In this document: piece by piece, positions 9,844 through 18,245 of the stretch
Layout: each line of letters begins with the position of its first letter
Numbering within the stretch: the stretch's first letter is position 1
Assembly (NCBI GenBank): GCA_029864335.1
Contig: JAOTTS010000010.1
Location: 1 to 64,000, forward strand
Length of the DNA stretch: 64,000 nt
Reading direction: 5' to 3'
Source of the DNA: Candidatus Nitrosopumilus sp.
Lineage (GTDB): Archaea > Thermoproteota > Nitrososphaeria > Nitrososphaerales > Nitrosopumilaceae
Program-made: the position numbers and the translations under genes
Notes under the pieces: generated by a model
What the model was told of the DNA's origin: nothing
What the model saw: the letters and a program-made list of their open reading frames with translations, nothing else
Database searches by the model: none

Positions 9844-10883
9844 GATTTAATTGCATATCGTAACAATGAAACTATTCCTCCCAAACCTGTAACTCTAAGG
9901 CCGATATCTGTAGATGCATCAACACTATAAATTTTAACTCCTTTACTTTCAGCATCATTGAAAAAATCCATAATTTTTTGCTCATCATTATCTTGTATTG
10001 CTTTATCTGAGAATACAAGGGATTCGACTGCACCCATTTGGTTTGCATTAAAAGTTTCATCAAATCCCATTGTAAACTTGTTGCTTTTTTTATTTGCAAG
10101 AAACATCACTTCATCAATAATAGCCGAAGCTCTGGCTAGTTTACTGTCTGACATTATTTCTTGCATTGCTTGAGATTTTGTAAATGTGTATATTCCATCT
10201 TCTCCACCTGAATCTATTCCTTCAACTACTTGAATCTTGTATTTTTGTGACTTTTCAATAAAATTTGCAAATCTTTTTTTTGTTTCACCGGGACCAAAAA
10301 TTATTATTGAATCTTCTTTTTTAGAAATAGAAAATATTGCTTGTTGTACCTGATCAAAGAATTTTTCAATGTTAAAATTGGTTTTGTATCTTTTGCCACC
10401 AGAACCTGAATAAATGTTTGGCATAAATTCTAAATGTGTTCCTCTTAATCTTGCAATTCCACAATCTGTAGTATCAATGGCTACAAGTACAAAAGCAATT
10501 TGATTATTGTTTGATTCTAAAAGTTTCTTCTCAATGGGTGACCATTTTTTCTTTAAAATTATAATTCCGTCATTTATTTTTAGAATAAATGAATGATGTG
10601 ATCCATGAGATATTGATTCATTATTTGATTCATAAATTGTACCACCAACTCTTAACCTATCCAAAACATCATCAAGAGAAATTTTTTCTACAGTTAATGC
10701 AATTCTAACTTTGATTCTTTCTCCCTTGTCTGGTCTTGAATAATCTTTATCTTGTTTTAGAACTCTTGTTGTATCTCCAACAACTTTGTCATCCTTTTTA
10801 ATTATTCGACGTAGATTCAAAAGATCATCAGAATCTTCTGGTATGACTGAAATTGAATTCTCATCAATAGTCTTTGTAATCAT
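9840..10883 (-). CDS. pelA: Pelota (aPelota, mRNA surveillance factor)
   Basis: aPelota (Dom34) recognises stalled ribosomes with aEF1A and, with ABCE1, splits them. At 347 residues it has the three expected domains: an Sm-like N-domain (1-130), an eRF1 domain 2-like part with FGPGETKKRF near 195, and an eRF1 domain 3-like C-domain. The GGQ motif of true release factors is absent, as expected. The ATG at 10883 gives the usual N-terminus. Confidence 0.95.
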   Translation of the reverse strand: MITKTIDENSISVIPEDSDDLLNLRRIIKKDDKVVGDTTRVLKQDKDYSRPDKGERIKVRIALTVEKISLDDVLDRLRVGGTIYESNNESISHGSHHSFILKINDGIIILKKKWSPIEKKLLESNNNQIAFVLVAIDTTDCGIARLRGTHLEFMPNIYSGSGGKRYKTNFNIEKFFDQVQQAIFSISKKEDSIIIFGPGETKKRFANFIEKSQKYKIQVVEGIDSGGEDGIYTFTKSQAMQEIMSDSKLARASAIIDEVMFLANKKSNKFTMGFDETFNANQMGAVESLVFSDKAIQDNDEQKIMDFFNDAESKGVKIYSVDASTDIGLRVTGLGGIVSLLRYAIKS

Positions 10884-10915
10884 AATAGTGTTTTAATCTA
10901 CAAAAAGAAAAGATT

Positions 10916-11404
10916 TTAGCTTGTGACTTTGTTAGTCTTTGTTTCTTCTGTTTTTTTCTTTAGGTAATTTTCAACCCAATCTAAAGTAAGAACACCTGAT
11001 TCTGCTAAATTTGTTAGGGAATTTGCAGAAGCTTCACCTGAAACTTTACCATTATTCCGTCTTAATTGACGCCATTTCAAAGATGTGTTTCCACTTTTTG
11101 AATTGTAGATTATTCCAAGAATGTCTCTTGCATTAACAAATGTAATATCTCTTATTTTTTTCAAAGTTACTTTATCAGCTGCTTCCACATAAATTGCTCC
11201 CATACTATCTTCTCTTTCGGCAAATACTTCTGAATCTTCTAAATAACTACGTGGAGCATAGGATTTACAAGTGCTTGAAATGATAAATCTTCTAAAACTT
11301 TCCAATGAAGCTGGAGTATCAATTGCAACCATTTTGAAAGATTGAACTAAGCCATTTATCAAGCTTCTTGAAAGACTCAATAGGAATCTGCCTGAATTAT
11401 GCAT
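10916..11404 (-). CDS. Hypothetical protein beside pelA
   Basis: I do not recognise a family. The protein is up to 162 residues and soluble, with a basic middle (KWRQLRRNNGK near 111-121) and a charged C-terminal tail. An alternative ATG at 11332 (residue 25) would remove a hydrophobic, Ser-rich leader that could otherwise look like a weak signal. It lies 32 bases upstream of pelA on the same strand and could be co-transcribed with it. Confidence 0.7.
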   Translation of the reverse strand: MHNSGRFLLSLSRSLINGLVQSFKMVAIDTPASLESFRRFIISSTCKSYAPRSYLEDSEVFAEREDSMGAIYVEAADKVTLKKIRDITFVNARDILGIIYNSKSGNTSLKWRQLRRNNGKVSGEASANSLTNLAESGVLTLDWVENYLKKKTEETKTNKVTS

Positions 11405-11500
11405 GCGGGCAGTGATGAATCTATCCCTTTGAAATGATGATGAGGATCTTGAGTTCTGAGCCTACCTTAGGTTTTTAATGTTTGATTTGTGCTAAAAAAT

Positions 11501-11920
11501 ATGAAATCTCTCACAGAATATCTTATATTTGAAGTTAAAACACGAAGAGCTTTTGTAAATATTACAAATGGTATTAGAAATTTAGTTACGAAAAGTAATG
11601 TTCAGGAAGGACTTTGCCTTGTAAATGATATGCATATCACTGCTAGTGTTTTTATTAATGACAATGAAGGCGGATTGCTTCACGATTATGAAAAATGGTT
11701 AGAACGATTAGCTCCTCACGAACCAACTGATCAATATGATCATAACAAAACTGGTGAAGATAACGCCGATGCTCATCTAAAAAGACAAGTTATGGGAAGA
11801 GAAGTTGTAGTTGCAATAACTAATGGTGAATTAGACTTTGGACCATGGGAAGAAATTTTCTATGATGAATTTGATGGTAAAAGACCAAAAAGAGTTTTAG
11901 TAAAAATAATTGGTGAATAA
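11501..11920 (+). CDS. YjbQ/UPF0047 family protein
   Basis: A compact protein of the UPF0047/YjbQ family (139 residues). Some members show weak thiamine-phosphate synthase activity; the true role is unclear. The conserved block [11 protein letters not shown] and the Glu/Asp-rich metal-site region near [10 protein letters not shown] are present. The frame is open from GTG at 11489, but the ATG at 11501 gives the usual short N-terminus. The gene is tail to tail with the small zinc protein at 11921. Confidence 0.9.
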   Translation: MKSLTEYLIFEVKTRRAFVNITNGIRNLVTKSNVQEGLCLVNDMHITASVFINDNEGGLLHDYEKWLERLAPHEPTDQYDHNKTGEDNADAHLKRQVMGREVVVAITNGELDFGPWEEIFYDEFDGKRPKRVLVKIIGE

Positions 11921-12085
11921 TCATCCAAAGTCTGCATCGCGTTTTTGACTTTGTGATTCATTCTTTCTTGCAGCGGCTCTAAATTCTTCATCATGATTTT
12001 GAGGTCCGTGTCCACACTTTACACATGCAATTTTGAATCCATCTTTATTTTTCTCATATGTTTCACAGCCACAGAAGCATGCCAT
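11921..12085 (-). CDS. Small Cys-rich zinc-ribbon-like protein (54 aa)
   Basis: A 54-codon frame starts MACFCGCETYEK and contains a second pair CVKC with a nearby His, followed by a charged tail. The Cys pattern C-x-C-x-C then C-x2-C suggests a small zinc or metal site. It directly abuts the YjbQ gene end and lies 48 bases from the DtxR-family gene. Short metal-binding proteins of this style recur in the window. Function unknown. Confidence 0.65.
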   Translation of the reverse strand: MACFCGCETYEKNKDGFKIACVKCGHGPQNHDEEFRAAARKNESQSQKRDADFG

Positions 12086-12133
12086 ATTTGAATTTAATTT
12101 TTAAGATGTTATATCTTTTGGGATACAATTTCA

Positions 12134-12589
12134 CTATGCTAATTTACAACATTCACCCATTGGAATTTCATGATCATGTGGACATTTTCTTGGATGTTTT
12201 AACATTACACAAAGAGCATCTGTAAATTGCTTGTTCATATGATGTTCAATTCCACACACCATTTCTTCATCAATTTCTACTTTAAGTGCACTATCCATGA
12301 GAACTTCTAGTAATCGACTATTTCTCATCATACTTGCACCTATTCGCTCACCATCTTCTGTAAGTTTCACACCTGCTTTGTTGTAATTTACAAGATTTTT
12401 ACCATTTAATTTCTTGAGCATTTGGACAACGCTTGGTTGTCTGACATTGAGCATTTTTGCAATGGTGCTAATCTTAACATCTTCTCCTCTTTCTTTTATA
12501 TGCCAGATTGCTTTAAGATACATCTCTACATGTTCTGCTTCTGCAGTACCTACAAAAAGAGTCTCTTCATCTTCATTTAATGCATCCAT
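12134..12589 (-). CDS. DtxR/MntR-family metal-dependent transcriptional regulator
   Basis: A 151-residue repressor of the DtxR/MntR/IdeR type. A winged HTH occupies about 20-85 (helix with IAKMLNVRQPSVVQML) and is followed by the metal-binding dimerisation domain with HHMNKQF and the family tail HPRKCPHDHEIP. It is expected to bind Fe(II) or Mn(II) and control metal uptake or storage. The C-terminal SH3-like domain of long DtxR proteins is missing, as in MntR. The upstream TrmB-type gene ends two bases before this start, so the two are probably co-transcribed. Confidence 0.92.
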   Translation of the reverse strand: MDALNEDEETLFVGTAEAEHVEMYLKAIWHIKERGEDVKISTIAKMLNVRQPSVVQMLKKLNGKNLVNYNKAGVKLTEDGERIGASMMRNSRLLEVLMDSALKVEIDEEMVCGIEHHMNKQFTDALCVMLKHPRKCPHDHEIPMGECCKLA

Positions 12590-12590
12590 A

Positions 12591-13358
12591 CTATACCATC
12601 TTTGAATCTTTTAATAAATATTCAAAGTATTGACGTGCAAATCCTGCTAATCCTGCATGATCTGCCCAAATCGCTACTACATCTGAAGTGTTTGCACCTC
12701 CTATTTCAGGACCTAATAAAATAACAACATATCTTTTATCAGAAATTATGCCTCCACCAAACAGACCTTTTTTAATTTTTACAGTTGAAACACGTTTTAT
12801 TGCCTTGATTGACTCTTTATCTATTTTATCTGAAGTAAGTATTGTAATGTCTACTCCTTTATCGTGAAGTGATCTGAGTTTTGGTAATGCTTGTTTTACA
12901 AGATCCACTCCAGCTTCGGGTAATGCAATCATTACCTCATTTCTACAAGTATCTACCATTTCTAAAATTTTAGCAGCAATGTTGATTGCACCTGAAAGTA
13001 CCCAGATGTCTGGCCTTTCACTTGTTCCACTTTTTTCATATAATGGAACCAATTCATTTAGAATTACACTTTGATTTTGCGAAAAATCATTTTCCATTTT
13101 TTGTTTTGTTGTTTCTAATCCTGTAGAGGGCGATTTTGCAAAATATTTTGTTGGTCTTGAATCATCTGATCCAATCCAACCTTTATCTTCTAGAGTTCCT
13201 AACACTTCGTAAATTTTTGAATACGGTACTCCTGATTTTTGACTAAGATCTGATGCTGTTAACTCACCTGATTTGAGTAAAGCAGAAAATGTTCTAATTT
13301 CATAACTTGTAAGACCAATTTTTTCTAATGCCTTTCTTGTTTTATCTGATATACTCAT
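12591..13358 (-). CDS. TrmB-family transcriptional regulator
   Basis: A 255-residue protein with an N-terminal winged HTH (about 10-75; SDLSQKSGVPYSKIYEVLG) typical of TrmB, a short coiled stretch near 80-95, and a C-terminal PLD-like effector domain. The sugar-binding part of classic TrmB is not obvious, so the ligand is open. It is divergent from the tetraether lipid synthase across a short region and runs into the DtxR-type gene. Confidence 0.9.
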   Translation of the reverse strand: MSISDKTRKALEKIGLTSYEIRTFSALLKSGELTASDLSQKSGVPYSKIYEVLGTLEDKGWIGSDDSRPTKYFAKSPSTGLETTKQKMENDFSQNQSVILNELVPLYEKSGTSERPDIWVLSGAINIAAKILEMVDTCRNEVMIALPEAGVDLVKQALPKLRSLHDKGVDITILTSDKIDKESIKAIKRVSTVKIKKGLFGGGIISDKRYVVILLGPEIGGANTSDVVAIWADHAGLAGFARQYFEYLLKDSKMV

Positions 13359-13359
13359 A

Positions 13360-13394
13360 TGCGATCTAATCGATCAGTTTTGGTATTTAAATCA
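13360..13394 (-). promoter_or_regulatory. Promoter and possible operator of the TrmB-type gene
   Basis: On the minus strand a TATA-like ATTTAAATA lies about 30 bases before the ATG at 13358. Between it and the start codon is a short palindrome CGAT-CTA-ATCG (13362-13372), at about the predicted transcription start, where a repressor would block initiation. Autoregulation is an inference from position only. Confidence 0.3.
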
Positions 13395-13440
13395 GGCATG
13401 TCTAATTACTAAATTCCACACGGGGGTGAGTATGAAATGC

Positions 13441-13449
13441 ATTATATAC
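13441..13449 (+). promoter_or_regulatory. TATA box of the tetraether lipid synthase gene
   Basis: ATTATATAC is centred about 32 bases before the ATG at 13477, which would give a leader of only a few bases. It lies inside the longer open frame beginning at 13426 and so argues for the later start. Confidence 0.45.
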
Positions 13450-13476
13450 TATTTCAGAAGAATTTTGATTACAGGT

Positions 13477-15141
13477 ATGGCACTAATTCAGATATCCAAT
13501 CAATCAAGCAAAAATTTAGGTAAAAAGTCCACAATTAGATTTACTCAAAGTATCTGTCCAGATTGTAACATGATTCTGGATGCAGAAGTCTTTGAAAGAG
13601 ATAACAAAGTCTTCATGTCAAAGGTTTGTCCAACTCACGGCGAATGTGAGGAATTATACTTTGGCTCTTATGAAATGTACAAGAAATTCAGTACATACTG
13701 GATGGATGGAAAAGGTGCTCATTCTCCAAATGTAATGATTGACAAATGTTCTTGTCCAAATAATTGTGGATTATGCTCAAACCATCTTTCACATAGTGGA
13801 CTTGCAAACATGATTGTAACTAATAGATGTGATTTGACATGTTGGTATTGCTTCTTTTATGTAAAGAAAGGTCTTGAAGGCGCTTACATGTATGAGCCAG
13901 ATCATACTCAAGTCAGAGCAATGATGAAGACACTAAGGGCTGAAAGACCAATTCCAGGAAACTCTATGCAAATTACTGGTGGTGAACCAATGCTTAGAGA
14001 AGACATTGCTGATGTTATTAAAATAATGAAAGAGGAAGGTGTTGATCACATCCAAATGAATACAAATGGTATACGACATGCAATGGATCCAGAAGCAGCA
14101 AGAGAAGTAAGACTTGCTGGATGTAACAACTTGTATCTTTCTTTTGATGGTGTAACTGCAAGAACAAACCCAAAGAATCACTGGGAAATTCCATATGCAT
14201 TAGATAGTTGTAGAAAAACAGGTACCACTGTAGTATTTGTTCCAACAGTAATCAAATCAATTAATGACCACGAATTAGGTGGAATTATCAGATATGCACA
14301 AAAGAATATGGATGTAGTTCATGCTGTAAACTTTCAACCAGTATCATTAACTGGAAGAATGGGTAAAGGAGAACGTGAAAAATACAGAATCACAGTTCCT
14401 GACTGTGTTCAAAGAATTGAAGAACAGACAAACGGTGAAGTAACTGTAGATGACTGGTTCCCAGTTCCAAGTTGTATGCCACTAACAAATGTGATTGAAG
14501 CATTCTCAAGCAAACCAAAATACGAATTATCTATTCACTTTGCCTGTGGTGCAGGAACATATATCTTTGAAGATGCAGAAACAAAGAAGTTTGTTCCATT
14601 AACAAAATTCTGTGACATTCAAGGAATGTTAGAATTATTTGAAGATAAAGCAGAAGAGATCCGTTCTGGTAAAAACAAATACTTTACAATGCTTGAAGTT
14701 GTAAGAAAACTCAAAGGATTTGTTGACACAAAGAAACAACCAGCAGGATTAGATTTGGCAAAAATGTTCGGTAATATACTCATGAAGAGATCATTTGATT
14801 CAGTTGGTTCATGGCACGTCAAAGGATTATTCCTTGGTATGATGCATTTTCAAGATAAATACAATGAAGACTTGGAAAGACTACAAAGGTGTGATATTCA
14901 CTATCTTACTCCAGACCTTAGAATAGTTCCATTCTGTGCATTCAATGTAATTCCAGAATGGTATAGAGATAGAATACAAAAGAAATATTCTATTACTGTA
15001 GAAGAATGGGAAGAGCGAGAAGGCGTAAAACTTGAAGATGGTCTTTACCGAGGTCTTATGAGACGTGGAGCTGGTGATGAACTTGCTGCTGGTTGTGCAA
15101 AGAGTCAGATGTTCCATGATGCTGCACAAGCAACTATGTAA
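13477..15141 (+). CDS. tes: Tetraether lipid synthase (radical SAM, Tes family)
   Basis: A radical SAM enzyme matching the MJ0619/Tes family, which joins two archaeol tails to make the membrane-spanning GDGT lipids. From this start a Cys-rich N-terminal region (about 27-105, several CxxC motifs such as CPDC and CSCPNNC) precedes the radical SAM motif CDLTCWYC with cluster Cys at about 118, 122 and 125, then GGEP for SAM binding. A Cys-bearing C-terminal part follows (554 residues in all). Nitrosopumilus-type archaea make GDGT lipids, which fits. The frame is open from GTG at 13426, but a TATA box within that extension favours ATG 13477. Confidence 0.88.
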   Translation: MALIQISNQSSKNLGKKSTIRFTQSICPDCNMILDAEVFERDNKVFMSKVCPTHGECEELYFGSYEMYKKFSTYWMDGKGAHSPNVMIDKCSCPNNCGLCSNHLSHSGLANMIVTNRCDLTCWYCFFYVKKGLEGAYMYEPDHTQVRAMMKTLRAERPIPGNSMQITGGEPMLREDIADVIKIMKEEGVDHIQMNTNGIRHAMDPEAAREVRLAGCNNLYLSFDGVTARTNPKNHWEIPYALDSCRKTGTTVVFVPTVIKSINDHELGGIIRYAQKNMDVVHAVNFQPVSLTGRMGKGEREKYRITVPDCVQRIEEQTNGEVTVDDWFPVPSCMPLTNVIEAFSSKPKYELSIHFACGAGTYIFEDAETKKFVPLTKFCDIQGMLELFEDKAEEIRSGKNKYFTMLEVVRKLKGFVDTKKQPAGLDLAKMFGNILMKRSFDSVGSWHVKGLFLGMMHFQDKYNEDLERLQRCDIHYLTPDLRIVPFCAFNVIPEWYRDRIQKKYSITVEEWEEREGVKLEDGLYRGLMRRGAGDELAAGCAKSQMFHDAAQATM

Positions 15142-15191
15142 TTAGATTTTTTAATCCAATCCCTTAAAACCTCATTTTAATTTTCCATATT

Positions 15192-16268
15192 ATGAATATT
15201 GGAATAATTCATGGTTTTGTAGGAGGTGGTGGTGGAACAGAAGAAACACTAAATGCAATTCTTGATACGCTAGAGAAAACGGACCATAGTGTTACTTTGT
15301 ATACATTTTCAAAACCTAAAATAAAATCAAAAAAAATTCGAATTAAAACAATATTACCAATTACAATTCCCTTTTTTGGATTATATCAAAGAGTAATGGA
15401 GTCTAAACTTATTGCAAAAGCCAAAAATGAGGATATTTTAATTCAAGCATCGGGAGGACTGTGTATTCCTGTTAATCCAAATCAGAAAATTATTGTATAC
15501 TGCCATAGTGATTTTTCAAATGATTTAGAAAATAAATCAACAAAATACAAAGGAATTTGGTCATTATATTACAAACCATACCATAACATGATGAAAAAAT
15601 TTGTAGATAATTTGTCTAGCTCTAAAATCTTTCTTATAAGTAATTCTGAATTTATACATAATTCATTAAAATCAAAATATAATAAAAATTCAAAAATAAT
15701 CTATCCTCCTGTTAATCTAAATGAATTTAATTCACAAAATAAAAAAAATCAAATTGTTTCAATAGGAAGATTTTCAAAAGAAAAAAATCTTGAATTTGGA
15801 ATTAATGTGGTGTCTCAATTAAATTCTTTATATTATATCATTGGAAATACAAAAACAAAGTCCAATATTTTATACTGTGAAAAATTAGAAACTCAAATTA
15901 AAAAACTTAATTTAGAATCAAAAATTAAACTTTTAAAAAATATTAACAGAAGTGATCTAGTAAATTATTTGAATAATTCTAAGATATATTTTCATTGTTC
16001 TAATGAAACCTTTGGAATTTCTGTTGTAGAAAGCATTGCTGCTGGATGTATTCCTATAGTGCCTGATACTTCTGCTCATAAAGAAACAGTCCAATTTGCT
16101 GAATTAAGATATAAAGAAAATGATGAAAATGATGCTAAAAATAAAATAAAGAGTGCACTTAACGGCGAATTTGATCATATTTTAAAACCACTTGATAATT
16201 CAATTAAAAAATTCTCTAAAGAGAAATTCCAACAATTTTTTTTACAATTAATTGAAGAATTCGATTAG
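15192..16268 (+). CDS. Glycosyltransferase family 4 (surface glycan)
   Basis: A 358-residue GT-B fold glycosyltransferase. The N-terminal glycine-rich loop HGFVGGGGGTEETL binds the acceptor side; the C-terminal half has the nucleotide-sugar part with SIGRFSKEKN near 192 and the GT4 E-x7-E region ETFGISVVESIAAGC near 277. It resembles the protein at 20973 along its whole length, including IYF-CS-ETFGISV and the ending KENDENDAK, so the two are paralogues. It sits at one edge of the glycan island and is convergent with the RmlD-like gene (four-base overlap). Confidence 0.88.
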   Translation: MNIGIIHGFVGGGGGTEETLNAILDTLEKTDHSVTLYTFSKPKIKSKKIRIKTILPITIPFFGLYQRVMESKLIAKAKNEDILIQASGGLCIPVNPNQKIIVYCHSDFSNDLENKSTKYKGIWSLYYKPYHNMMKKFVDNLSSSKIFLISNSEFIHNSLKSKYNKNSKIIYPPVNLNEFNSQNKKNQIVSIGRFSKEKNLEFGINVVSQLNSLYYIIGNTKTKSNILYCEKLETQIKKLNLESKIKLLKNINRSDLVNYLNNSKIYFHCSNETFGISVVESIAAGCIPIVPDTSAHKETVQFAELRYKENDENDAKNKIKSALNGEFDHILKPLDNSIKKFSKEKFQQFFLQLIEEFD

Positions 16269-17002
16269 TTTTTTGTTATTTTATATTTTTTCCATTTTTC
16301 TGAATCTAGACTCATATCTATGGTAAGTTTTGGTCCCGAATAATCATTAATTGTCATAGATTTCACATCTGGTGTTGTCATTTTTGCTAATTCCAACATA
16401 GACATTTTTTTATCTCCTACTATGTGAACAATTCCATTCATATCTGAATTAAGAACATCTACAATTCCATTTGCCACATCTTCAGCAAAAAGATATGTTC
16501 CAAATCTGTCTGAAAATGCTTTGGGAAATGGCCATTTTTTTCTTGCTGTAAAATTTGTTCTAATGATTAAATAATTTGATAATTTTTTGACTTCCTGTTC
16601 TCCTAACAGCTTTGATAAAGCATAAAAGTTTTCTGGATATGGAATGGATGATTCTTTGTACATTCCAGCATTCCCATCAAAAATACATGCAGTACTTACA
16701 TAAACAAATTTTCCATCTGGGTTTGTCTGCAATAATACATCAACCACATTTTTTGTCCCATCCACATTTGTTTTCCAGGTTAATTCTTTTTCCTCTTCAC
16801 ACTTTCTTACACTTGTAATGGCTGCTGTATGTATTACAATATCGATTTTTTCTTTTTTGAAAAAATCCATAATTTTTTCTTTATCGGTAACATCTAATTC
16901 ATTATGGTTCGGAGTTAACGCATGATGGAATTTTTTCTTTAATTCAGAACCAAGTGCACCTGAAGAACCAGTTATTAAAATTTTTAAATCTTCCAGATCC
17001 AT
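16265..17002 (-). CDS. RmlD-like NAD(P)H-dependent nucleotide-sugar reductase
   Basis: A short-chain reductase of the RmlD group (245 residues). The Rossmann motif GSSGALG is at about 12-18, and the catalytic YALSK (Y-x3-K) at about 128-132. Its position next to a 2-epimerase and a CapE-like dehydratase suggests it performs the reductase step of UDP-L-FucNAc or UDP-L-QuiNAc synthesis, as WbjC or WbvR do. It lacks the cupin domain of CapF/WbjC, so it is closer in form to RmlD and WbvR. The exact sugar is inferred. Confidence 0.8.
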   Translation of the reverse strand: MDLEDLKILITGSSGALGSELKKKFHHALTPNHNELDVTDKEKIMDFFKKEKIDIVIHTAAITSVRKCEEEKELTWKTNVDGTKNVVDVLLQTNPDGKFVYVSTACIFDGNAGMYKESSIPYPENFYALSKLLGEQEVKKLSNYLIIRTNFTARKKWPFPKAFSDRFGTYLFAEDVANGIVDVLNSDMNGIVHIVGDKKMSMLELAKMTTPDVKSMTINDYSGPKLTIDMSLDSEKWKKYKITKN

Positions 17003-17028
17003 TCTACTCTAACATTATTTTTGAATTG

Positions 17029-18111
17029 TTAAAACTTTTGTCTCTCAATTTTACCTTGAAGAATATTGGCTACTCTATCTGAAGTCTTGTTATCTCCTAA
17101 CGATTCAATCCATTCTAATTTATTTTTTAATGATGTAATTAATTTTATAGATTTTACAAGATTGTCTGGATCTAAGCCTGAAAGAATATTCCCACCAGCT
17201 TCAATGTATTCCGGACGTTCTGTACTTTCCCTAATGGTCACACATGGAACACCAAAAAATAATGCTTCTTCTGGAATTGTTCCTGAATCAGTAACCAAAC
17301 AAAATGCATTTTTTTCCAATTTAGTAAAATCAAAAAATCCAAGTGGTTTGATACATTCTATCTCTTTAGGAATTTTTTTCTTAATCTTACTTAGTGTTCT
17401 TGGATGTATTGGATAAATCACTCTTTTTTTAAATTTTAAATGGATTTTTTCCAACCCTAAAAATACATTTGTCAAACTTTGAGGATCATCAATATTTTCA
17501 CTTCTATGCGCCGTTATCAAAAAATAATTGTTTGATTCTAGTTTCATTTTTTTTAGTATTGGACTTTGTTCAATTTGTTTCGTAAAATAATTAATTACTT
17601 CGATTATTGGATTTCCAACAACATAGATTTTACTTGGATGAATATTTTCTCTTATTAGATTTTCTCTTGAATAATTTGTATATGGTAAAAGAACTGATGA
17701 TAAATGATCTATCAAAACACGATTTTTTTCTTCTGGCATTCGAAAATCGTATGCTCGCATTCCAGCTTCTAGGTGAACAATCTTTACACCATGGTGTGAA
17801 GCTGGAATTGCTGCTAATCCACTATTTGTGTCCCCTAAAATTAATAAGATATCTGGTTTTTCTTTTAAGATTATTTTTTCACTTTTTTCTATAATTTCTC
17901 CAATTTCTTTCCCATAACAACCTGTGTTGATTTTGAGATTGTAATCTGGTTTTCTAATTTTTAGATCTGAAAAGAAAATTTGATTTAATTCTGGAGTAAA
18001 ATTCTGATTTGTATTAACCATAATATGTTCAAAATTAGCTTCTAATTTAGAAAAAATTCTGCTTAATCTGATTATTTCAGGTCTAGTCCCAAAAATCGAC
18101 ATTACCTTCAT
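17029..18111 (-). CDS. UDP-N-acetylglucosamine 2-epimerase-type enzyme (WecB/WbjD)
   Basis: A non-hydrolysing UDP-HexNAc 2-epimerase of the GT-B-like WecB family. Near the N-terminus is FGTRPEI; further on are HLEAGMRAYDFRMPEEKNR, ITAHRSEN and the UDP-binding TDSGTIPEEA. All the expected Asp, Glu and His positions appear intact. The frame is open from 18150, but the ATG at 18111 gives the usual start MKVMSIFGTRPE and follows a T-rich TATA-like stretch by about 25 bases. In this context it likely acts on the 6-deoxy-L-HexNAc intermediate (WbjD/CapG role); plain UDP-ManNAc synthesis is the alternative. Confidence 0.88.
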   Translation of the reverse strand: MKVMSIFGTRPEIIRLSRIFSKLEANFEHIMVNTNQNFTPELNQIFFSDLKIRKPDYNLKINTGCYGKEIGEIIEKSEKIILKEKPDILLILGDTNSGLAAIPASHHGVKIVHLEAGMRAYDFRMPEEKNRVLIDHLSSVLLPYTNYSRENLIRENIHPSKIYVVGNPIIEVINYFTKQIEQSPILKKMKLESNNYFLITAHRSENIDDPQSLTNVFLGLEKIHLKFKKRVIYPIHPRTLSKIKKKIPKEIECIKPLGFFDFTKLEKNAFCLVTDSGTIPEEALFFGVPCVTIRESTERPEYIEAGGNILSGLDPDNLVKSIKLITSLKNKLEWIESLGDNKTSDRVANILQGKIERQKF

Positions 18112-18245
18112 CAGTTTTGTTTGATAATCTGGATGAATTAAAACTTTCAATAATTTTTACAACCTAAAAATAGAAATTACTTTTGAAATGATATTCCCAT
18201 TCATGACAACTAATTTATTAATTCAATTTTCTAAATTATTTTAAT

